A stretch of 64,000 nucleotides of DNA from Schizophyllum amplum (GCA_007026445.1 VDMD01000008.1:248001-312000), one strand, 5' to 3'; shown: positions 9,946 through 22,584, counted from the stretch's first letter. Notes: generated by a model not told the origin, from the letters alone. Translations and numbers: made by a program.

Positions 9946-11207
9946 ATGGCTTCCAACATCCTGTCCTGGCATGGCAGACAGCTCAAGCTCAACACGCGTG
10001 CAGATGTTGAGCCTCTCCTCCAGGGGATCGATCCCGCAAAGATCGAGGAGATTCATCTGGGTGGTAACACTGTAGGCATCGAGGCTGCACAAGCGCTCTC
10101 CGAATTCCTGGCGAAAGCTACCTCTATCAAGGTGCGTAACTGTATTATGCTTCATTATACACTGTCTGATCTCACTTCAGGTTGCAGACTTTGCAGACAT
10201 CTTCACCGGACGCCTCATCACAGAGATTCCCCCAGCGCTCTCCGCCATCTGCGATGCCCTCATCGACAAGACCTCCCTCGTCGAGATAAACCTTAGCGAC
10301 AACGCGTTTGGTGGCCGCTCCGTCGACCCCATCGTCCCCTTCCTCACGCAGAACCGGAGCTTTCAGATCCTGAAGCTGAACAACAACGGCCTCGGCCCCG
10401 CGGGAGGCGAGGTCATCGCGAACGCGCTTCTCAAGTCCGCCGAGCTCAGCAAGGCAGCGGGCACACCCTCGAACCTGCGCGTTGTCATCTGCGGCCGAAA
10501 TCGCCTCGAGAACGGCTCCGCGCCCGCCTGGGCCGCTGCCTTCGCCGCGCACGGCGGGCTCACCGAGGTCCGCATGCCGCAGAACGGCATCCGCATGAGC
10601 GGCATCACGGCGCTCGCGAATGGGCTCGCGAAGAACGCGGGGCTTCTGCACGTCGATCTCCAGGACAACACGTTCACCGAGGAGGGCGACCTGAGCGGCG
10701 TCGCGGCGTGGGCGACGGCGCTCAAGGCATGGCCCGGGCTGCACACGCTCAACCTCTCCGACTGCGTGCTGTCGGGCGAGGGCGAGGTACCTGCGGTCGT
10801 GGAGGCGCTTGTAGAGGGCTCGAACCCGAAGCTGCACACGCTACAGCTGCAGAACAACCAGCTCGAGGCGTCGACCTTCGAGCAGCTCTCGGACGCCATC
10901 GCCGGCGAGCTCACGGCTCTCATGCGGCTCGAGTTGCAGTGGAACGAGCAGGAGGAGGACGATGAGTTCCTGGCGAAGATTGCCTCCAACCTGAAAATGC
11001 GCGGCGGAAAGCTCATTGCATCTGATGAGGACGAGGAGGAGGAAGATGCGGCGACGAAGGAGGAGGTCGACGACGACCCTGCGGCCAAGATCCCTCCTGC
11101 GCCTCCCAGTCGTCGCAGCGGAGCAGGATAAGCAGCCGACCGTCAGCGACAAGGCGGCGGACGACCTGGCAGACCTTCTGGCGAAGGTCAGCATCAAGTC
11201 ACCGTGA
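9946..11207 (+). CDS. RNA1: Ran GTPase-activating protein RanGAP1/Rna1
   Basis: Two exons (9946-10131 and 10181 onward; 49-nt intron) encode a leucine-rich-repeat protein that stimulates GTP hydrolysis by Ran in the cytoplasm, maintaining the Ran gradient for nuclear transport. The catalytic loop is clear: DIFTGRLITEIPPAL, in which the Arg (about residue 73) corresponds to the essential Arg of S. pombe Rna1. Repeats such as LKLNNNGLGP, VRMPQNGIRM, VDLQDNTF and LQLQNNQLE follow. The acidic region DEDEEEEDAATKEE is as in the family. The literal frame stops at 11129-11131. Removing one C in the CCC run at 11105-11107 gives a continuation through VVAAEQDKQPTVSDKAADDL and LADLLAKVSI to a stop at 11207, resembling usual RanGAP C termini. 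A sequencing indel is therefore likely. Confidence 0.92.
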
Positions 11208-11477
11208 TCTTACAGATTCATCTTGGGACGCGTACTCACTGCCGCAGTACTCTTTTGTATATCCGACTGCACACCGGAACACATGCTTTGTTGTAAAGAT
11301 AATGGGATTTTGTTGTACGAGCAGACACGCCTTCGACGGGTGAATCTGTCACCCTCATGTTGAACTTCGGGATTCGGGCCGGGACCCATATTTGCTGGTG
11401 TTGTGACTGATCCTAGTAGCCTAAGCAAAGCCTGAGTACCACACCACGCCTTGTCCTCCACCTGCACACTCAACATC

Positions 11478-13439
11478 ATGTTCAAGCAGCCCCTCGGCAA
11501 CCTCAAGACTCCCTCCAATGTACGTGGCTCAGACCGACGGAAGATGAGACAACGTGTGCTCTCCACCTTCGGCGCGCCTGCGGAGGACGGTGACCTCCTC
11601 GTCCCGGATGGCATCCAAAGCGTCAAATTCAGCACGCTGTCTCGCATGCTTGGCACCGCGTACCTCGACGCCGACAGCACGCCGCTGTGGTTCAGCTTGG
11701 GGAAACCCTCCGACGACCTGATTCCAACGATGTATACGCTCTGGAAGCGTCCGAATGCGGAACTCTTACCCTCCATACTCATTCCAGCGCAATTCAACTC
11801 GGTGCTAGCAGGCGGCGCAGACTTGCCTGCATCCTGTGTCAAGGACTGTGCTCCTAATTTGCAGAAGGACCAGCTTGTCGCTGTGAGGCAGTTTACGCAG
11901 CGATCGCCGTCGACGGTGTCGCCCCACTTGCAGTCGGCCGTATGGCTCTGGCGTCTGGACAACTCGCAGGATCTTCGGGAAAAGCGGTCTTTATCCTACA
12001 CACTTGGAAAGACCATCTCTGGGCGATGGGCCCCAAATCTGACCCGCCGGAGACCTCGATGGCTACGTCGCGGGGGCCGAAGATCAGGTCGACGAGGCCA
12101 GTGTAGGCAATGTGGAGACGGGCCACGCTCCTTCCGTGGAGGCGTCTTTGACGTCGGCAAACGCTGTAGACGATGACGCAGCGGATACCGGAGTCTTCCG
12201 ATGGACGCGAACTCGCATACACCCCTTCCGAGGTTTCTCATCTACTGCACCTTTCTCTGATTCAATCCATAGCATTATTCCCACCCAAGTCTTTTCCCCG
12301 TCTCCTCTAACGCATTTTACACTGCTCATGTGCTCCCTTGTCGCCCCGCCTTCCCTGACCTCGTCCTTCCTCCCTCCGGTGACCCTTCGAATGCTGGCCC
12401 TCGGGACATTTCCATCAAGACCTCTACGCACAAATCCCTTGTCGCATTTCTCAAAGCTGCTGAGAAAAATGGGCTTCTCACTCTCAAGACGCTGCCCAAG
12501 AACGACGTTGTCATTACCGCGGTGAAGTCAGCGCACCCGGACGTCGTGGGACATACGGCCTTTCTCACTGTCCGCGAGGAGCGAGAAGCTGAAAAGAAGG
12601 CGCAAGCCGCCGCGCGCATCGTGGGGCTGGAGAAGACGGACTTGTACCAGCCACATCATCATACAGTGCCGCTATGCGAGGAATGGGGATTGAGGCAGGC
12701 AATCTCTCAGCTAGGTCCGCGCGAAGGGCGCTAATACCGTCCACAGCCCTGAGGAGCCTTACTCTCTATCCGTGGTCAAGGCCGCGCTAGACACTTGGCT
12801 CACTGCGCATCCGGAAGTCGTTAACCCGCACGATCAAGCAAGCATTGCCTTGGATACGGAAGCCACCGCCGCCATCCGCGCCGCCGTCTATCCTCCGAAC
12901 AAAGACGGCATCAGCGACGCGCCCGAGATCGTTCACAGGGAGCAGCTCCTTCGAGACCTCATCAATCAGATGCAGCCATGGCACGAGTTGAAGACCGCGG
13001 ACGGCGAGCGCGTCACCCGCGAGCCTGGCGTCCTCAAGCCGGTCAGCGTCGTGCAGAAGAATACCGGACGCAAGAAGGCTGCGAAGAACATAAAGACCAT
13101 AATCACCGGCCTCGATCTGTTCCGAATAGTGGTGCCCGCGGAGGAGTTGGCGCTGGATTTGCGTCGCATGTACGGAAACACGGCACTGGGTGAGTGGATC
13201 TGTTGGCTTAGGGCGCTGAGGTACATGCTGATGTCTCCTGCGTGTCAGTGACGTCTGATCGGAAGCACAAACTATTGGTGCAGCTGCAGGGAAAGCAGGC
13301 AAATGCGATCGTAGAGTATCTCGTGAAGAAGGGGATCCCTAGACAGTGGATCGAGGCAGAGGACCTCGTGACGCCAAAGGAGAAGGTCACGAAAGGAGAC
13401 AACGGCGGTATACCTCTGGCCAAGGTTCCTGCTCTGTAG
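11478..13439 (+). CDS. TMA64: translation factor eIF2D / Tma64 (ligatin)
   Basis: This protein delivers or removes tRNA at the ribosomal P site and promotes recycling of 40S subunits. The N terminus (MFKQPLGNLKTPSN, then SDRRKMRQRV) and the PUA-type region (LVPDGIQSVKFST, PLWFSLGKPSDDLIPT, YTLWKRP, NLQKDQLVAVRQF) match the family. The linker with AVFILHTWKDHLWAMG follows, then a winged-helix/SWIB-like part (SLVAFLKAAEKNGLLTLK) and a C-terminal SUI1 domain (TIITGLDLFRIVVPAEELA, RKHKLLVQLQGKQA, IVEYLVKKGIP). A 59-nt intron at 13190-13248 is firm; another boundary near 12690-12745 is unresolved. The frame must be adjusted at about 11922-11925, 12044-12050, 12196-12197 and 12296-12299, all in short base runs. 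This suggests poor base accuracy rather than loss of an essential gene. It ends 67 bases from the convergent SAC3-like gene. Confidence 0.88.
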
Positions 13440-13506
13440 TCCGCGACTGCAGCGTTCACTGAACCAATATATCTGGAATTCTGATGTTACAATAGACGAG
13501 CACGAT

Positions 13507-14776
13507 TCAAACCTTACACGTCAGCCATCGCTCCCCTCCACCCTCCTTTCTCTTGACATGACCCTTCTGAGATTGCCCATCGAGCCAGCGTGTTACGGTC
13601 TCCGGATCAGGCTCCAGCGCAAGTGATCGTGCGAGCCAAGTTGCGCCTTCCGGCGCTGTCGACAATTCATGGTATGCCATCCGCAGGATCTCCCATGCGC
13701 GCTCGCGAACCTTCGCTTGCAGCATGTCGAGCGCGACTGACAAAGCCTTCTCGGCACTGGCGCGAGATGACTGTGGACGCAGCGAGAGCGCATCCAGCGA
13801 AAGATCATCGGAGAGCGGAAGAGCGGAAGTCGTCGTGAGCTGGTAGAATCGCGTATAGTTCGATTGTCGGAGCGAGGCAGCGATCGACTTGATCCACTTG
13901 TGCTGAGGAGAGGCGGGAGGAAGTAGCTGCCCTGTAACGATGGAGAGCTGTTGCTGAAAGGGTGTTTGCAAAGGGTACGAGGCCGCAAGGTGGTAGATCA
14001 GAGAGACGAGGAAGGCGACGTCGGCGTTGGGATGAGGACCCGGCGTATCCGCGTAAAGCTCCGGATGAACTTGCGAGACAATGGGAGATATCCTTCGGTG
14101 CGATCTGGATACGACGGCGAGGAAGAAGGAGGTTTCATACACTAGAGATGTGTCAGAGATATTCAGTAGACTGTGCAGCGGACGGTATAAGCATTCGCCT
14201 ACCTTCAATAGCAAAAGCGTCCGAGCGCTTGGCGGCGGAGATCCCCTCTCGCAGTTTTCCTAAAGCTGAGTAGGATCGACGGACTGACATAGAAGGGCAG
14301 AAACATACGCAGTAAGATCAAGATGTTCTCGCGGACTTCATCTCTGCGTTCAAGCTCTTCCTTGGGCAAGGCCGGCAAGTTCTGGGTGTCCCATACTTCC
14401 GGGGCGCTGTCGATCTGCACTCCAGCTCGTCAATTTGTCCATATACGTGTAGCGTCCGAGTCGATACTGACCTTGTCTCGAATGAACTCGCGGTATTCTT
14501 CCTGGACGGCATTGTCTTTCAGACTAAAGCGATTAAGCGCAGGTACGCAATGAAGTTGAGCGCGACTGACTCGTCTCCGCCCTTCTCAAGGCCGCTGCTC
14601 CTACTGACGGAGGCGACTAGATTCATGTTCCGCTTGCCTCCTTCCCGGAGCGATGCACCTTCGGTTTCTGTCCTGGGACCAGTGGCAGGCCATGACTTCG
14701 ATGAGCTGATGGCTTGAAAGGCCGTCGTCGGCGCTCGACCCCGTTTCCCTTTGTTATTGCCTCGCCGAGAGTACAT
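13507..14776 (-). CDS. conserved protein, possibly SAC3/GANP-like
   Basis: Read on the minus strand from ATG 14776 (MYSRRGNNKGKRGRAPTT). The basic Gly/Arg-rich N terminus is followed by a helical region: ALNFIAYLRLIAL, SLKDNAVQEEYREFIRDK, ERRDEVRENILILL, LREGISAAKRSDAFAIE, then VYETSFFLAVV. The C-terminal exon (14141-13507) contains SLIYHLAASYP, HKWIKSIAASLRQSNYTRFY and LQAKVRERAWEILRMAYHEL. This all-helical, PCI-like arrangement fits SAC3/GANP family members (mRNA export or SAC3D1-like), but I recognise the family only loosely. Introns are visible at 14202-14142 and at two earlier sites. One base seems missing near 14525, where LIAL must join SLKDN. It is convergent with eIF2D. Confidence 0.5.
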
Positions 14777-15253
14777 GGTAGATCGGGGGAGACTGAGAGT
14801 AGTTGGATGATAATGTAGGTAGCAAGAAAAAAGATGCTGGCGGTACGAGATGAGAGAGTGACGCAGGTTCAAGTGCGTGACGTTATACGGCATATCCCGA
14901 AACAATTATTTACCTTTGTTGTTCCCTCCCCTCGGAATCGGAGCGATCAACCGGGCCCCGGCTTCAACCATGAATGTGTGTCTACGTATTGAACTGCCCT
15001 GGACAACCACGCTGATATTCAAGTGACAGCTAGTACGCTACATGACCTCCAATTATTCTGAAGGCCTTGGGTGCAGATCGTCTCTTACAGGCTCGTCACA
15101 AATTATGTCATCTCACCGAATGCACTGCGTCAAAGCACCAAGAGTGACGGGCTGAATTCCGGTCAGACTACTCTAGCGGCCGGCAATAATACGGTGCAAG
15201 GCCGGCTTCGTTCCTGCCTCCATTTGTAGTCCTGTCTTCGCTACGCCTGCCAC
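14777..15253. other. intergenic between divergent genes
   Basis: Separates two genes read in opposite directions, so it should hold both promoters. No TATA box or repeat is evident. Confidence 0.3.
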
Positions 15254-16749
15254 ATGGCGAGTCTGTCACAACTGTTCTCACAAGGTTCAAGGCTCGCGAA
15301 CCGCCGTTACTCGACAAACGACGCAGAAGCCGTGAGTCGGGTATCTCAAGACTTGCTTCGGCGGTAAGCAGCCCATATCAGTACTTGTCATTAATAGCGA
15401 GCAGCTCACATCCTTGCAGCATCCCCCTCGAAATATATGTCCTCATATTCGAGTTCTGCGCAGCGTCCGACGCGCAGGCTCTATATAACTTTTTCTTCGA
15501 CGATACGACGAAGGCGCCATGGTCACTATCTCATGTGTGCTCTCAATGGCGCGCCATAGCTCTCAATACACCGACATTGTGGTCGGTCGTGCGCATTTCG
15601 ATGGACGCTCTGGAAACCTCGAGCCAGTCAATGGACAGCGCGGCCAAGATGCTGACCACCTATCTTGAGCGGTCCAATATTTCTCCCTTGTCTATCTTCG
15701 TCATCAGCGAGGAGAATATCCAGCAATCCATTATCCAGCCACTCATCTACTCTTGCACACGGTGGCGCGATGTATTGCTCTTCATCAACCCAACCTTCCT
15801 ATCCCGCCTCGCGCCCATTCGCGGTAGACTCCCGCAATTGCGCTCACTCAACATCATCACCACAGAATTTGACGAAGCGGGAAACACGCACAAGATCTTT
15901 GAGGAAGCGCCGAGCCTTGAGCAGCTCACGCTTAGAGGTGCCGCACTCGACCTCGGCCTCGCGCTCCCCTGGTCCCAGATCAACGTCTTCGAAGCCAACT
16001 ATGTCGAGCCCGCCGACGTCCTCAACATCGTCCCCACCATGCCGCGTATACGCAGCCTCCGCCTCGGCCGCGAGCCGCCCGAGCACGCGCCCGTCGATAC
16101 GGACGACTGGGAAATCCAGCACGAGAACGTCGAGTCCATGCAGCTCGACATCGTCGACGGACACGCGCAGGGCCACCCGGGCGATCTCCTCGACCATCTC
16201 ATTCTTCCCGCGATGGTCGACCTCAGCATCACGTGCGACGTCGAGGAGAGCATCGGCAGCGTGCGCGAGCTCCTGCGGCGCTCGGCGTGCACCATCTGCT
16301 CGCTCACGCTCGATATCCGGCTCGAGCATTCTGCGCGGCTGATTGAGATGTTCCGCGACGTGTCCCAGTTCGTGCGGCTGTCGCGGCTGACGTTGGTGGA
16401 TGGGGACCTGGTCGCCGACACGCCTTTCCTCGATGCTTTGGCGGTGCGGCAGTGCGAGCCAGAGGCGGCTATTCTACCGGAGTTGCAGAACATCACGGTC
16501 ACCATGCGCGTGGATGGGCCGGGGAGAACCGTTCAGCGCTGGTTGGACACGCTCGAGTCCAGAGTCAACCCTGTTCAGCCAGCCGACCCGGAGACCCCAC
16601 GCATCAAGAGCATTCAGCGGATTGAATTTCGATGCATTACAGGAGACACCGTACTCGACAATCCGGTCATCGTGGACCGCTTTCGTAGGCTGGTCTTACT
16701 TGCAGGCGTGAAGGTGGAGTTTCACTATGGCCCGGGCGCTGTCGACTGA
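15254..16749 (+). CDS. F-box-like/LRR protein
   Basis: Two exons: 15254-15363 and 15420-16749, with a 56-nt intron that splits one Arg codon. The joined start reads MASLSQLFSQGSRLANRRYS and leads into the F-box at residues ~35-90: LLRRIPLEIYVLIFEFC, then APWSLSHVCSQWRAIALNTP and TLWSVV. This is the classic Agaricomycete F-box-like layout followed by weak leucine-rich repeats (LPQLRSLNI, SLEQLTLRG, MPRIRSLRLG, VRLSRLTLVDGD). Total length is 479 residues. It is likely an SCF adaptor with unknown target. The frame is intact throughout, unlike the F-box genes at the left end. Confidence 0.82.
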
Positions 16750-16906
16750 GCCAGTCGGATGTCCTTCATAGATGGTGTATGGTTATCGTTCAGTATTATA
16801 GTAGTACAAACTAAAGAAACATAGTGCGAGGTTAGGTAGCATACAAAGTGAGTCCAGGTCATCCACCGCCAGTATACGCGTATGGGCGTCGGGCAGAGCG
16901 ACATGC

Positions 16907-18600
16907 TCACGATGGTGTGCCACGGCCAAAGTCAAAGCCTTGCACACTGAATAGGCGAAACATGAGCTTCGTAGGACTCGCGAAAGGAGGAATAACAAGG
17001 CCGCCGCCAAGTCCGCGTCGGTGCCATGAGTTCACTGATAGCAAAACTTCGTGAGATGGAGTTCAAGAGGGAAGTCTATGACGAACGTACCCATAGGTTG
17101 CGCAAGCACGAACATGACGAAGTATACCCAGAGGCGGCCTGGCCACCCGCCGACTCTTCGTCCTGTGACTGCACGCCATCCGCGCTCGAGGAAGAGAATG
17201 GGCGCCTAAAGGGTTTACTCAGCACATGTACCACGAAAACAGCTACAAACGCACCTGGATTGCGAAGAAGATGATTGGCGCGTTATCCCATCCACGCCCC
17301 ATGGCCGACATAGATACTTCATGGAACAGCCCTGATGCGAAGAACGTCCCGACGACCGCGAGGATACCACCCAACGTCTTCGCGCCCTTCTTCCCGCCGA
17401 CGGCCCTCCCGATCGCGCGGCCCAAGACCAAGCCTGGGATGCCGCCATAGGTGATAAACGTGTTGCGCAACATCTGGTGCCACGACGTGGACCAGAGCTG
17501 GTGCATCGAGTGCGCGCGATGCGGGCCATCCAGGACCGGCGGCCAGTAGATGGGATCGCTGTCGAGCAGACCGACCGCAATCAGCGTGACGAGGTAGTAC
17601 ACCATCTCAAAGCCGAGGATGATGGCAGAACCTGTCAGCATGTGGATGGTGCTAGCGACCAGTAGCCGCTGCCCGGTTGGCAACTCGGGGTATATCATGC
17701 TCCCGCCCATGGGCGAGCCGACGCCAGGGAAGAGCTTGATGCAGGACTCAAGGAAGTCGACCCATAGGAACTTGATGACGAAGCGGCGGACCGTTTCGCG
17801 CAGGAATGGCTTGCGCTCGAGCGAGCGAGTCTCGGGCGGGATGTGCACGCCCTCGCCGAACTTGTACTTGAGGCCGCGCATTGTGATGAGGAGCTCTACG
17901 GCGTCATGAAGCCATGCGGGTGCCCAGTAAGGCCCGCTGGGCACGTTGGGAGGTGGCATACCGTCGGTACTCTTGTCTCCGGGAGTGGCCTCCGCAGCGG
18001 CGGCGTGCTTCTCGTTTCCGTCGGGAACTTCGGGTCCGCCGTTCTGCTTGCCATTCACGTTCGTACGGGGAGGTGGAGCCTTGATTCCTGGGGCAATTTC
18101 GTCGCGCTTGAGGATACCTTCGGGTGTTAATGCGTACTGCAAAGCCTTCGCGATAGCGACAGCTACGTGCAGCGCTATATAACTCTGTCAGTAGGCGGTC
18201 TGACGATAGATCTTATCACGCACATATCCCCCAGTTGTACACGTTCAATATAGGCGTGACACAGTAATAGCGATATGCTACTCAACCTAGTCAGCGGGGT
18301 CCGGCTATGGATGACAGCACACGCACCGGATGACACGAGACCCATGATCGTCATTGGCAGTAAGAGTAGCCTCATGAGGTACGTGTCTGGCCTTCGCGCG
18401 AGATAGGCCATGAATAAGATAGGAAGCGCGGTGATCAGCGCGAATGCAGCGGCCTCGGGGGACATGGGTATCCGATCCTTCTGCTCCGGCACGAGCGTTC
18501 TGTAGGCCAACCAGAAACCTTCTGCAAGTCTGTAATTCCCGTTCAACCTGTGTCACTAGATAAGTAGGATTCGAACTTACTCATCTTTCAAGTCTTCCAT
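16907..18600 (-). CDS. wax synthase-like membrane acyltransferase (MBOAT-related)
   Basis: Minus-strand gene from ATG 18600 (MEDLKDELNGNYRLAEGFW). It has several hydrophobic helices: ALITALPILFMAYLA, TGSAIILGFEMVYYLVTLIAVGLL and the region LGGILAVVGTFFASGLFHEV. The last contains the His of the wax-synthase signature (SGLFHE), likely catalytic. The C-terminal exons 17205-17091 and 17034-16907 give ERGWRAVTGRRVGGWPGRLW, YFVMFVLAQPM and VNSWHRRG, typical of fungal wax-synthase-domain proteins, which acylate alcohols, sterols or terpenoids at the ER membrane. Introns 17254-17206 and 17090-17035 are clear. Near 18228-18232 a run of five C's (G on the coding strand) gives the wrong phase; with four, VYNWGYSYIALHVAVAIAKA reads through. 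Substrate unknown. Such genes often sit in terpenoid clusters, but no cyclase or P450 lies nearby. Confidence 0.82.
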
Positions 18601-19688
18601 GATGAGGGAGGGAAGGAAATGAAGTCAAGGTCGTCCTGGGGGCTTTTAGCGCGACGGCGCGTGCGCGTGTCCAACGGACATCCTTACGTCATCGCCTGGA
18701 TATCCGGCGTACGGGATTTCGGCCCGGCACTCCGGGCGCTTAAATCGCACTGGAGTATGGCAGCGACCGCGATGGGCAGAGCTCCTTGACAACGGCAGAC
18801 GTTCCACTGCCGCTCGAGTAGCTGGCAGGCACTGATAACCTGCGAATCTCCTCGGGGACGGAGGCCGGATGCAACCCTCTGAGCCCGCGGTCAAACAGTT
18901 CCAACCTTCGACTCCTCGAGGCGCGAGCTTGAGGCCACTAGTGCAGCCGCATGTTATGTAATCAACTCTTGCCAAAGCTGTCGCAGACCGATTGCAGACC
19001 CAATCGTTCATCCGTTTGCCTACATCCGTTTGCCTACAGCCGCGTCTGTGAAGGTCCTCGGATATCGTCCACCTTGACTTCGGAAGGGTGATGAGACCAG
19101 CGAAGCTTGTCACTTGACGATGTTACGGTCGAGGAGGACAGAAGGACAAGAGATCGCCATGATGGCAAAGAGCAAGAAGGAGTATCACATATATGCAGAC
19201 GCACTGACAAGCGGTCAGTACTTTCTCCAGCCCAGTCCAGCCGCACAATCTGCGAGTCTAGGCAGATGGAAGACGAGCACTATACGTAGCACCGTTGCAT
19301 GTCGTGTATAAACTCACCAGTAGCATGCTCGTCGGGTAATACTGCGTGACCCCGGAGTCGAGCGCTCAGATCTGCAGATATCGACAGTCGGAAGGAGGGC
19401 GGGCTATGGCATCAGAGTCACGGGAATGTTTGACTATCGGCAACTGCCGAATGGACCCACAAAAGTCCAACTTCAGCGATGCGTAAGTAGGTTCGGACGG
19501 TGACTCTGACTACTGATGCTTCTTTCCGTAGCACTCACATGCATACCTACTCCTTCAAACGCATGTTTTCATCGTCTCATCCCTCTGACACTGGACCTCT
19601 GGTCCGCAACACCGTCATATGAATACCCTACTTACTGGCTCCAATTCTGCGATTCTAATAAAGGAGGTTGCATAGTGACCAAGATCAG
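18601..19688. other. intergenic, about 1.1 kb
   Basis: Lies between the 5' end of the wax-synthase-like gene and the 3' end of the dehydrogenase gene. No open frame here has recognisable protein features, and I see no repeat or RNA gene. Confidence 0.35.
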
Positions 19689-20819
19689 CTATACCCGCGC
19701 CTTCTTCAGATCCGCCAGTTGCTCCTCGGTCAAGTTGATCGAGTTTGTGATCGGCAAGTACACCTCCAGGTTTTTCTGCAAATGCTCGACGCGCCCCTTG
19801 AATATTCCTACATGGCGTGGAAAGCCCAGTTAGCTGCGTCGCAGACAAAGGAAGGAACGCAATCCACTCACCCGCGCAGTCCTTGCCCAAAGGCAACCGA
19901 TCGAATCCATCCGTCCGCGCCTTACCCGCCTCGCCGGTCCCCGTCGCGAACTCGAACATCCGCTCGACCGCCAGCTTCACATCACTCACGAGCCCCGTGC
20001 CGACGCCCCACTCCAGCGTCGCCTCGAGCCCTGGGATGTGCGGGTACACCTCGTTCGCGGCCTTGGTCTGCACAGCCGCCGCCTTCGTCCACCAATCCGT
20101 CATGATGAGCCCAGGCTCGATGATAAGCGACTTGACGCCGAAGGGCGCGAGCTCCTGCCCGAGGCCCTCCATGAAGAACTCGAGGGAGACCTTGCTGGAG
20201 CAGTACGCCGAGAAGCCGGGCCATGAGAGGAGGCCGCCCTGCGAGGAGATGGTGACGATCGCGCCGGACTTTTGCTCGCGGAAGGCGGGGACGAGGGCGC
20301 GCGTGAGGGAGAGGGGCCCGAAGACGTTGGTCTGGAAGTTCTCCTTGAGCGCGGCGTCGCTGAAAATGGGGTCAGCGCTCACGCGGGGCGTGTCTCGACG
20401 AGCGCCACGCACCTGACATGCTCGATCGTGCCCGGCAGGCCCGCGCCTGCGTTATTGACAAGCTGCGTGCAAGGTTAGGAATGCATGGAATGTTGATAAA
20501 CTGCCCACATACAATGTCTACGCGTCCATAGATCTTTAGAGCGTCCGCCGCGACCAGCCTGATGTCCTCGTCCGATGCATTGAGGTTCAGCTTGATAAGC
20601 TTCGCCTCAGATATGCTGGCGGGGATTTTCTTCACGTCTCGCGCGGTCGCAATAACCTGGAAAACGCGTCAGTCCCTATACAATAGCACGACACGCATGA
20701 CACGCACCCGATCACCATGGTCGAGAGCACAGCGCGCGAGCGCGAGCCCGATGCCAGAGTTCGCGCCGGTAATGAGCCAGACGCGGGGCGTAGACGCGGT
20801 AGTGGTAGTGGTGGACATG
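19689..20819 (-). CDS. short-chain dehydrogenase/reductase (classical SDR)
   Basis: Minus-strand gene from ATG 20819 (MSTTTTTASTPRVWLITGAN). The Rossmann cofactor motif TGANSGIG is at residues 17-24. Later come VNNAGAGLPGTIEHV, the Ser strand GAIVTISSQGG and the catalytic YCSSK (Tyr-x-x-x-Lys), with SLIIEPGLIMTDWW after it. These are all marks of an NAD(P)(H)-dependent oxidoreductase. At least four introns are visible, one interrupting the NNAG region and another near the 3' end, where KDCAG splits. The protein ends EEQLADLKKARV. Substrate cannot be inferred, but the layout matches fungal SDRs resembling ketoreductases and retinol dehydrogenases. All motifs are intact. Confidence 0.88.
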
Positions 20820-22584
20820 GCAAGATGCGATTCTGGGACGATGGAAGAGAGAGGCGGAGTCTAGGAGCGTGGAGGTCGTGCGCCTCGCCTCGGATGCGTG
20901 TCTGAAGAACTTCAAGAAGTGATGGGAGGAGCTCCATGTGGTTCAGGGTGAGCTTGATTTTGGGATGGATCTGCAGGGAGGTTCGGACGGCGGCCGCATG
21001 AACATCGATAGTTGATCGTGCGCGCGCCTCGTCCCTAGCCAAGTATGCGAGTTCGAGAGAAGCAGATACCCTGCAGATACCCAGACTTGTAGCATGCGAA
21101 GCTCAGCGCGAAAGCCAAAGTCCATTCGAGCATTCCTGGGATGATGACGCCCGCCCGCGCTGCGGAAGGAGGGCGCGGGGCTACCGCTACGCGTCGCACT
21201 ACAGACCCTGACTTCAAATGAGGTCAAGCTTGTACGCGAAAGTTGGCAAGCCGCAAGCAAGCCCAGGTCGGACACTCGTCCCGAAAGCCAGCCGTCATGT
21301 ACTCCGCGCTCGTACCGTTGTCATCGGCGCCTTCGCGACCAGTTTGTATGCCCAGAATGGATCGGAAAGCGGGCGTATGTGAGCCTTGAGGCGAAAGGTT
21401 AGGCCTGGTCAGGTGCGTGGCCACTGGGTCTCCAGCGTAACCACCGTGAAGAACGCCGCTTGGAAACGGGTGCGCGCACGGTAAAATGGGGAGTTCAATG
21501 CAGAGTCACAGTGCACACCGCGAGGGCGGGCGGGCGGGCGGGCGGGCCTACCGCCCGTATACCCATGTCAAATGGTGACTATGGAGCACCCCAAACTGCG
21601 CTTCTGTGCACGCAATCGCTGTCGGGTCGTGGGCCGCGGAGGCGTCAGCTGTGTCACCTGGGCCCGGTGATGGGCAAGTGATGGGTCGGGCGTGCAGGCT
21701 CAACGCTCGTCGGGCGACGGGGGCCGAGACTCAGAGAGACAATCATGGCGCAAGTTGAAGAAGAATGAAGTTCAACTTCCATCTTTCTCCCGCGTGGCAA
21801 TAATTGTGTACGTGCGCACCACGCGACCCGATTCCCCGACTCGGAAGAACTGCCCATCGTGGAAGACCGTCTCCGCGCGTGGCTTTACGTCAATGTTCCC
21901 TTCCTCCAGGACCGCGGTGAGCACTCGCGGCCATGGTGGTGTGCTCAACCAAGATGGGGGGAGCCCATCACTGAGCTGAGATCTCCGTAAAGTCTAAACG
22001 TTTGGCGCACAACCCTTGACGACGATCTCGATGTACACAGGCGACCTCGCCCTGCAAATCTCCGACGGTGAACTTCAGTGCCCAGTCGGTCCGTTCCGTT
22101 CCAGGCTCGGATATCAGACGAGTCACGAGATCCCAGATGGTCTATTCCATGTCGCGTGAGCAGCAGGTGAGCAGCCCAACAGCTCGTTACCTTGCACGGC
22201 AGCGCCGCCAACGTCGCCGAACGCACCCGCGCTCCCGCCAGAGCACTTCAATTTGTGAACTTGCTGGGGACGCTGCCCGACGCCGCCGCTCTTCAAGTTC
22301 CCGGCCCTCCATATGTAGCCCGATTGTCTTTCCCCAACTGGAAATGAATGCAATTGTCGCCGTGGCCGTCATGCTTGGAAGTAAACATCCCGACAAGCTT
22401 CTTGGCCATCATGATTCTGCGGCGAGTGTTGGCCAGGTGTTGGCTTCGTGAGTTTTACCGCAGGCTTCCCGGGTGCGTGTGAACGGGGTCACCTCTCTTT
22501 TTAAGCCCCACACCACGGTCGCGCCGTTCTCGCCCTCCCCTTACTCTGATTCCAGCCGGACGCTGCTGAACGAAATACGAAGAC
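20820..22584. other. intergenic, about 1.8 kb, with a GGGC tandem repeat
   Basis: Lies between divergently read genes. It contains (GGGC)6 at 21524-21547. Otherwise no convincing coding sequence, RNA gene or mobile element. Confidence 0.35.
21524..21547 (+). repeat. (GGGC)6 microsatellite
   Basis: Six perfect GGGC units in a row. Six G-triplets separated by single C's could fold as a parallel G-quadruplex. It lies in a 1.8-kb intergenic spacer. Confidence 0.85.

Noticed and set aside
18565..18580. B-box-like GGATTCGAAC suggesting a tRNA
   Set aside because: It lies in the first intron of the wax-synthase-like gene and no A box, acceptor stem or cloverleaf can be formed around it.
16907..20819. 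Secondary-metabolite cluster around the wax synthase and dehydrogenase
   Set aside because: No terpene cyclase, polyketide synthase, P450 or transporter is nearby; two enzymes side by side are not enough.
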